A DNA stretch of 64,000 nucleotides from Annona cherimola. Lineage: Eukaryota > Streptophyta > Magnoliopsida > Magnoliales > Annonaceae. Position numbers and translations under genes: made by a program. Location of the stretch: assembly GCA_030490835.1 (NCBI GenBank), contig CM059973.1, forward strand, positions 60,702,008-60,766,007, written 5' to 3'. Within the stretch, counting starts at the first letter, position 1. Each line of letters begins with the position of its first letter. The notes beneath the pieces are model-generated. The model did no database searches, was not told where the DNA came from, and saw only the letters and a list, made by a program, of their open reading frames with translations. Below, in pieces: positions 57,650 through 64,000 of the stretch.

Positions 57650-58911
57650 GACAATTGTATTTTGATGGTCCAAAAGAATTAAATGCTCTTATTTCTATTC
57701 ACCTAGCTACCACCCTTGCAACTTTTTCTTATGTTACTTTCATACCTAATATTTTGAATTTTTTTGGACGGGAATGTGGATGAATATAATATTTCAAACT
57801 AAATATTGATTAATTTAGCCTCGTTTAGTGCAAGATAATCATGATTGATCAATATGTACAAATTCAAGTAATTTTTAGTGCAGAACGCATGTGATTCTTG
57901 AAGAATCAAAGCTCAAGAACTAAGACTCAAAGGAAACAAAGTACAACACGGCCCAAACATTGTTCCGAATTGAAGCTAGGAAATTGATCTGCTTTTGACC
58001 CGTTTTGCACACATATTTTTGGAGCTAAAGTTGAGGTATAGAGAGAGGAAAAGGCAAGAGCTAAGCAGAGAAGAGAAAAGGCATATTGCAAAGATCCATT
58101 CATGAAACCATTAACACACTCCAATTATTAAGCTTTCTTTTTGTTTTTTATTATATTATCTCTTTCTTATGGATTTTGAATATAATATTATTTTGTATTT
58201 GGATTTCATTGAAGTTTTGCTTTATTTACAAAGGGTGTTGTATATTAATTTGATATCTTTTGCTCTTAATGCTCACTTTGTGTCTCGGCTTATATTATGA
58301 CATGATTTCATATATTAGGTAATGGAACTAAGAGGTACAATTGCAATATCCAAATGAAGTAGATAAGACTCACTTAAAGCCAAAATTGATACAGAGAATA
58401 TTACCTATAGAGCATTCAAATACGTGATTTATTCTCTCAATAGCTAACATTTGTGCTATTACTCTAAGTGCTAAAAAGTTCAATAGAGTTGACGTTTGTG
58501 ATTTTTTACATTTTTCTTATAAGTTTTAGCACATTTGAATGGATATATTTATGTAGCTAGATATATTATATACATCTGCCTTCTGAAGAAGCATACATTT
58601 ATAAAACTTTTTACTTATAAAAATTTTTGTGTTACCTCGTATAAAGCTTAGAAAAGGAGTTTATATTGAGTTGTTTGGTATGTTGGTTTAAGTAAGTGGA
58701 ACTAGTAGCTATGATCACAAAGATTGAAGTAGATGTCAAAGTTCGGATTGAACCCTCATATTTTCTATGATTTGTTCTTTATTTTTTCTATTGCATACTC
58801 TTATAACACAAACCATACTTATTATGTCATGAATATTTTTCTCTATATGAAAAGTTTGAGCACTCAATTCACCCCTCTTAATGAGCAGTTAACTATATTT
58901 TGAGACTAACA
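57650..58911 (+). repeat. Decayed copia LTR, plus orientation
   Basis: Ends CAATTCACCCCTCTT followed by TTGAGACTAACA, the counterpart of the CACCTCTCCCCTCTTGG and GGGACCAACA end of the LTR at 35938-37210. The left boundary is a guess. A 65-codon minus frame at 57927-58124 has no recognisable domain. Confidence 0.5.
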
Positions 58912-60057
58912 CCTGATAATGCAGAAAAAATTTGACCTTTATTGACTATCTAGGTTATATGAAGAAATGATAGGATGAAATAAGAAAATATCATCTTCTC
59001 GCTGAGACAATAAAAGAAAATTTTTTAAAAGAGAAAAATAAGATAGACTTTTTCAGTTATTATTGAGGTTAATCCAGAGTATGAAATCTCAAAAGACAAA
59101 CTCTAATGAGCCCTTTCCTTCTATCATTTTCTAATGCTTGTACCATCATTCAAACAGAAGAAACAAAGAGACTTGTCATGAAATCAAAAAATAAATTAGA
59201 TCCATTTTCTTGTTACTAAAAATGAAGTTAGGAAAATTTCACAATATGGAGGAAAAGGATCCAACTCGCATAAGAAAAATGACAAGGCAAAGGTGATCGG
59301 CCTTGTTAGAGATCATTACAATAAATCAAGGCATTTAAAAAACCAATATTAGGTCTTATATCTTCGCCTAAGAACTTTCAATGAAAAAGATTCAGGAAAT
59401 AGAGTCACTACTCAGGCTAATCTTCTACTTTTCAAGTCTCACTAAAAAGCATTTCTCAACAACATGATGATATCGTTTCTGAATAATTTTAAGAACTTAT
59501 GCAGATGACTATTAAGACCAATCATTCTTCCATAATTCAGGACTTCTCCACATCTCTTACTGAATTATCTGATATGACTCTCCTCTAATGAAAATAATTA
59601 GGTGATAAATCTTGGTACTACAGATCATGTGAGTGGGAAGATCACTTGCGTAACCAATATTCATTCAAAGCATATGCAATCTCTTATCGCTATTGCTAAT
59701 GTCAACAAGTTCCCACTCAGGAGGTTGGCAAATTGTGACTTCTCTCATCTGTAATTAATGTACTATGTATACCATTATTAACATCCAACTTGTTATTAGT
59801 CAACAAGATTATTAATGATTTGAACTATACTATTTTCTTCTATCCCAATTCTATATTTTTCCAAAACAAGGCCACAAGGATAAAGATTGATGAAAAAAGG
59901 TTAGTTAAGGTCTTTGTCTTCAATGCGCAATGAAAAGCCTTCTTTAAAAGAAATAAAGCAAATAATAAATTGTCATTTCCAAAATATTCGAGCTTTCTAA
60001 CAAATTATTTGAGTTAGTTCATTTTGAGGGAATAATCTTGAGATAATTTTAAATACA
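58912..60057 (+). pseudogene. gag-pol: Copia gag and protease remnant
   Basis: A degenerate knuckle (YNKSRHLKNQ) lies near 59304-59345. Then 59602-59754 reads VINLGTTDHVSGKITC followed by a Leu/Asn-rich stretch. This matches a copia protease of the DTGATDH type in which the catalytic Asp has become Asn. The Gag part has many stops. It follows the decayed LTR on the same strand, so this is a 5' end of a copia element of a different lineage from the two Sirevirus-like ones. Confidence 0.55.
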
Positions 60058-60281
60058 GGGTGTGCTTGGGAAATGATAAAACTTTTGATATAAAATTTTT
60101 TGAAATTAGAGAAATTGATATGATATGATAGGGGTAATGATGAGTAAAAATAATAAAGTTAAAATATATAGGTTAGATGTATGGATAGTTGTGTAGATAT
60201 AATTAAAAAAGTATGGTAGTTGTATAGGAAGAAGCAAATAAATAATTAAAATAGGATAATAATGATGAGTGAAAAGTTTTA

Positions 60282-60979
60282 GGGGTAATTTGCATATATA
60301 CCTACATAATTTAATGTCAATGGCAGATATACTCACTGTTTTAAAAACCGGACCGAACCGGGCGGTCGGACCGTGAACCGGTCACGTCCCGGTTTGGCAC
60401 TGTTACCGGTCCAACCGCGGTTCGACCACCGGTTCGATCCGGTTGAACCGGAAAAACCGGGAACCGGTCACAAAACCGGTTCAGTGACCGGTCCGGTTTT
60501 AAAAACATTGGATATACTCACATAGTTTCACAAATTGTATATTACCGCACTTAGTTTCACTAAAATTATAAAAAACCCTAGGGATGAAGATTACTCAAAA
60601 TATCAGGCAAAGTATCAATGGCAACTAATGATAAAGTATGCTCAAGGAGTTAATATACAATTTCGGTGAAACTATGTGGGTAATATGCAATTTTGATCAA
60701 ATTATGTGAGGGTAATATGCAATTCATGAAAACTATATGGGGATATATTTATTTAGCATTAAATTATGTGGGTACATATGTAAATTATCAACGAGGACAT
60801 TTTTCATTATTTTCCAAAATATCAAGCAAGGTATTAATGGTAGCTAACGATAAAGTATATTTATTAGGTAATATGCAATTTTGGTGAAATTATTTTTGGG
60901 GGTAATATGCAAGTTGTGAAACTACGTGAGCATATCTACAATAAGCGTCAAACTATGTAGGTATACATGCAAATTACAC
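60282..60979. mobile_element. Long-inverted-repeat element nested in the Tourist MITE
   Basis: About 50 bp at the left (TAATTTGCATATATACCTAC) are the reverse complement of the right end (GTAGGTATACATGCAAATTA). Flanks GAAAAGTTTT and GAAATTTTAG could be a roughly 9-bp duplication. The interior repeats GGTAATATGCAATTTTG-type units and has two copies of a segment at 60590-60640 and 60817-60860, suggesting tandem or partial duplication. No coding capacity. It contains the hAT MITE at 60334-60510. Confidence 0.7.
60334..60510. mobile_element. GC-rich palindromic hAT-type MITE
   Basis: 177 bp from CACTGTTTTAAAAACCGG to CCGGTTTTAAAAACATTG, with near-perfect inverted ends and exact 8-bp duplications GATATACT at 60326-60333 and 60511-60518. 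The interior is built from ACCGGTTC/GAACCGGT palindromes. The 8-bp duplication and CA(C/A)TG ends indicate hAT. Confidence 0.92.
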
Positions 60980-61020
60980 GAAATTTTAGTTTAAAATTTT
61001 ATTGGTGTAAATAAACACCT

Positions 61021-61209
61021 CATAATCATAAAATTCGCAAATTAAAAAATTAAAAAGCCAACTATATAATATTTAAATCCAATATACTAATCTAAATGGT
61101 TTCTACATTTAACATATAAGTTATCTTTTATAAAATTACTTTATATATATTATTTAAAATTGAATTCGAAATTAAATATTGCAAATAAAATGACTTGATT
61201 AGCAATGAA
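61021..61209. other. AT-rich spacer
   Basis: Short stretch with no recognisable feature between the MITE nest and the right-end LTR. Confidence 0.5.
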
Positions 61210-63082
61210 TGTTCGCAATCTCACCGCAAGCGGTCGTAGATTATAGTATATAAATTATCGATCCATAGGGAATTCAGAACTACAAACTTTGCTTTTAAAC
61301 GCTTTCGTGTCGAATATAAAGAGAATAAAGCAAATAAAATAGAATAAAAAAAAAGAAAAGTGAGAAAAGAAAATAAAATTAAAAACTGGAATGGGTAGTA
61401 GAAAATAAGGACGCGAATACCTAGGATGGGCAGTAGAAAATAAGGATGCGAGTACCGAGCATCTAGAGTTTCACATGCGTCTTTTGCAACGTGTAGTGGT
61501 ATAATTATTTAATATGGATATTATTTGTTAAAGGAGTACAAACCTTAATTTATCCTTATACCTTCTCTCGAAACTACAAGGTGTGCCCTAATGTTCTTAA
61601 CCACCTATTCTCATAGTATTAAGTTAATTGAAATTCATTAAGTTCTGTAGCTTGTTCATGAAATTCCTCAAGGTCATCATGCCTATTCTCATAGTCTTAG
61701 ATTTTTAGGTTTAATATCTTGATTTTCGTATATTAGATTTTCACCACTCGGTTTGATCTCCTAATATATGGAATTATGCCAAAATATAGGCCCATGTACA
61801 AAATAAGTATTAAAATCAAGAGATATTAAATTAACAACAATATTCATCATAATAAATTAAAACCACATACCACGTTACATTGTACGCATGCTACATCCTA
61901 AACTCTAGATTTAGGGCTTAGCCGAATATGTTTAAGTTCAAAATAAAATTAAAATTCAAACTCATCTTAGGCAATACAATTAAAATTAAAAAGAAAAAGA
62001 GGTAGAAAAACTTATTGGTTTGAAGTACCTATGGTGTGTCGACCGCTCCACGCAAATCATCGCTCCGCCTCTTGCCCCGTGCTATCCACCCCGCTTCTCC
62101 TCTCCCTCAATTCCTGTCGTGTCTTCTCTCCTTAATTTTCTCTCATGATTTCTCTGTGTAAAAAAATATCCCGGGATTTCTATGGTTGCCCCTTTTATAA
62201 CTATCCAACCTGCGTACCTCAATTGCTTTTGGTGGGCCCCATGTCCATCTAATGCAATTTGAATTGTGTTACAATTGCCTGCGTAAATCAGCTGGATTGC
62301 GTTAATGAGAATGGATGGCTCGGATTTTTCCTTGGATAAAATAACGGCTTGAATTAATTGGGCGGTGGCTCAATTGGCTTGATGTTAGGAACATGATCTG
62401 TACGATTTTGTTGCTTGGGTGCAAAATAAAATTATGGACTGCTGGATTAATTATTTGCTTTTGGACGGCATGCACGGCTAAAATTTTTATCGGGCATCTG
62501 TTTTGATTGGCTCAATTGGCTTGCTTGATTATCCCGTGGGTCTCACAGCTGAGAATGCTTGTGCTGAACTTATGGATGGTTGTATCTTTCTGAATGCCTT
62601 AGACGGTTCTAGTTTTGTGGCCTGATTACATTGAATGGCCCACTACTTGGGCAGCTTCACTTGGACGGCTGGGACTTGTTTTATACATTGTGAGGATGGA
62701 AATATATTAGCTTGGGCGTAAATTGCTGTTGGATGGTGCTGATTTCCTTATGGGCCCCACATTTGAAATTTATTGGTTAACCTATATAAAAAATAATTAA
62801 ATTATTAATTCATCAAAACAGGTTGGTCAACATATTAAAATTATTTAAAACTCAATTATTGCAATAATTCATGTCAAATACAATCTATTTAAGAGCAACA
62901 AATAAAAAATGTAATTTGAAGCCCAAAAGAATACAAAATTATTTAAACGATTTGAAATTAATATTTGATGCCCAAATGTCGCAAATACACATTTTAACAC
63001 AATTTTTACATTAAACTCAAATAATTATTCACCAAATTAGTGTAACATGCTCCTAAAATATATTATTAATAATCAATTATCA
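61210..63082 (-). repeat. 3' LTR of the right-end gypsy element
   Basis: Starts TGTTCGCAATCTCACCGC and probably ends CAATTATCA at 63082, just before the polypurine tract. A TATA box (GTTATAAAAGG on the minus strand) lies at 62192-62202. It aligns with 37855-39440 over the R-U5 half and has the empty site for MITE copy 2. A direct repeat GATGGGCAGTAGAAAATAAGG-like unit occurs twice at about 61390-61455. Confidence 0.8.
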
Positions 63083-63126
63083 AATACCTCCACACTTTTA
63101 CTTTTGCTTGTCCACAAGCAAATAGA
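63083..63126 (-). other. Polypurine tract with adjoining hairpin
   Basis: On the minus strand, TTGCTTGTGGACAAGCAA (7-bp stem, 4-base loop) is followed by AAGTAAAAGTGTGGAGGT and then the LTR. The purine part is the plus-strand primer. The hairpin is a conserved companion in related elements. Confidence 0.7.
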
Positions 63127-64000
63127 AAAGAATTCCAAAACAGATTGCAATACTTCAAAACTTTAAGCAAAAAGTAAAAGTGGTTGAATTAGTGAGAATG
63201 TTACATCAAAAATTTTAAACATGACACTTATTAAAAGCACTGGCCAAAAATCCTTCTCACTTAATTCATACTGTACACATTGTCATCTATTCTGCCTTCA
63301 ATCATTAAGAGTTCAAAACTCTCGCAATGAACTCCTAATTATCAGATATCCTCCCTTTTTTCTAGTTATTCAATACACACATTCAACAATTCAAGTAATG
63401 ATAGTAATGCTGAAAAGTATCAATCAAATTACTTCATATACATCTCATCAAATTCTTGCATCTAAATTTCCTCTACGAACTCAATCAGTCAATTCATAGG
63501 ATCATAAGGACTTGGTGGGAGAACAGTTAAGTTTAGCACAAGAAATAAATTTTCAAAAATTTTAAAAATTGAACCGTCTCCACTTGATTTGAGCCTCATT
63601 TTACAATAGGAAATAGTGTTACCCTCCACCCTTAGTACTTTCATCATTTTTTTCAAGCTTGTTCTTACCCTTGGTTCATCAAAATTTTTTCAAATTTTTT
63701 TTCAAAAATCAAGTCCGACAATAATTTCTCTAGCCATATTTCGGGGTATCTAGGAAGTCATTTTTATTATTTGCACAAGCCGGGAGGTCAAACCTTATTC
63801 TCATTTTACTTTTTAGCTCAAAATTCAATTTCAATATTGGTTCAATTAAGTGAGAATTAAGGTTTAGAAAAAGAAAATTTAAGATCTAGGCTAAATAAGA
63901 GTAAACAACTATTATGCTCTCAAAGATAAGCTCATGAGAAAAAAATATCTTAATCATATCTATGAATTGGTCAAATTGAGTTTTGGCTTTGGAAATTCTT
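63127..64000 (-). other. Internal 3' non-coding region of the right-end element
   Basis: No open frame with retrotransposon motifs. The 92-codon plus-strand frame at 63221-63499 has no known domain and lies antisense to the element. The region is AT-rich with T-runs near 63690. Confidence 0.5.

Larger units (their letters stand above)
60058..61020. mobile_element. Tourist-like MITE, copy 3, split by a nested element
   Basis: The left part, 60058-60280, starts GGGTGTGCTTGG and aligns with the other Tourist copies. The right part, about 60980-61020, ends GGTGTAAATAAACACCT, matching the 3' end of copy 1. The piece between is a second element at 60282-60979. Confidence 0.75.
61210..64000 (-). 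mobile_element. Gypsy LTR retrotransposon running off the right end
   Basis: A 3' LTR (61210 to about 63082) followed rightwards by a polypurine tract and non-coding internal DNA, so the element is on the minus strand and its genes lie beyond the window. The LTR is the same family as the solo copy at 37855-39440. The CTTGTGGACAAGCAAAAG stretch ahead of a TGTGGAGG purine tract is a hallmark I associate with Tat/Athila-type gypsy elements. No ORF with retroviral motifs is present up to 64000. Confidence 0.75.

Noticed and set aside
1..64000. tRNA or rRNA genes
   Set aside because: The only tRNA-like sequences seen are primer binding sites of 12-16 bases. No cloverleaf or rRNA sequence was recognised by eye.

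Overview
The window reads as repeat-rich intergenic DNA from a flowering plant. It has plant Ty1/copia and Ty3/gypsy retrotransposons with 5-bp target duplications and initiator-Met-tRNA primer sites, solo LTRs, Tourist- and hAT-type MITEs, a LINE-like tail, and an AT-rich background. I find no intact host gene, no rRNA or tRNA gene, and no CRISPR array. The species cannot be named from this sequence.

Layout. (1) 1-2263: a Tourist-like MITE, then unassigned DNA. (2) 2269-23813: a chromodomain Ty3/gypsy element (minus strand, TSD GTACT). Its integrase is split by a nearly complete, very young Ty1/copia element of Sirevirus type (5737-16515, minus, TSD AGGTA). That copia element has 1717-bp LTRs with two visible differences, an intact gag, a pol broken by two stops and a deletion, and an extra env-position ORF. 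(3) 23819-24002: a short exon-like stretch. (4) 24003-39910: an older, decayed copia element of the same group (minus). It is interrupted by an oppositely oriented copia remnant (32283-37210, itself carrying a solo LTR) and by a solo gypsy-type LTR (37855-39440) that carries a second Tourist MITE. (5) 40841-44773: a solo LTR holding a solo chromovirus LTR (41257-43704). (6) 45372-56460: a four-layer nest, consisting of a decayed copia LTR, a gypsy LTR, a solo gypsy LTR (48344-54443) and a solo copia LTR (52102-54094), plus a LINE RNase H remnant. (7) 57650-60057: a decayed plus-strand copia fragment. (8) 60058-61020: a three-layer MITE nest. (9) 61210-64000: the 3' LTR and adjoining internal DNA of another gypsy element that runs off the right end.

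The most interesting signal is a family-specific motif system in the Sirevirus-like copies. Their LTR U3 regions contain clusters of a 34-bp three-part dyad: AAGTCGCA, five bases, the palindrome AGTCGACT, five bases, TGCGACTT. A different arrangement of the same palindrome, nine GTCGAC sites mostly 19-23 bp apart, lies just upstream of the env-position ORF inside the young element. A decayed version sits at the same place in the older element. This suggests one DNA-binding factor acting on both the LTR promoter and a possible internal promoter. In older copies GTCGAC has often become GTCAAC or GTTGAC, as expected from CpG deamination.
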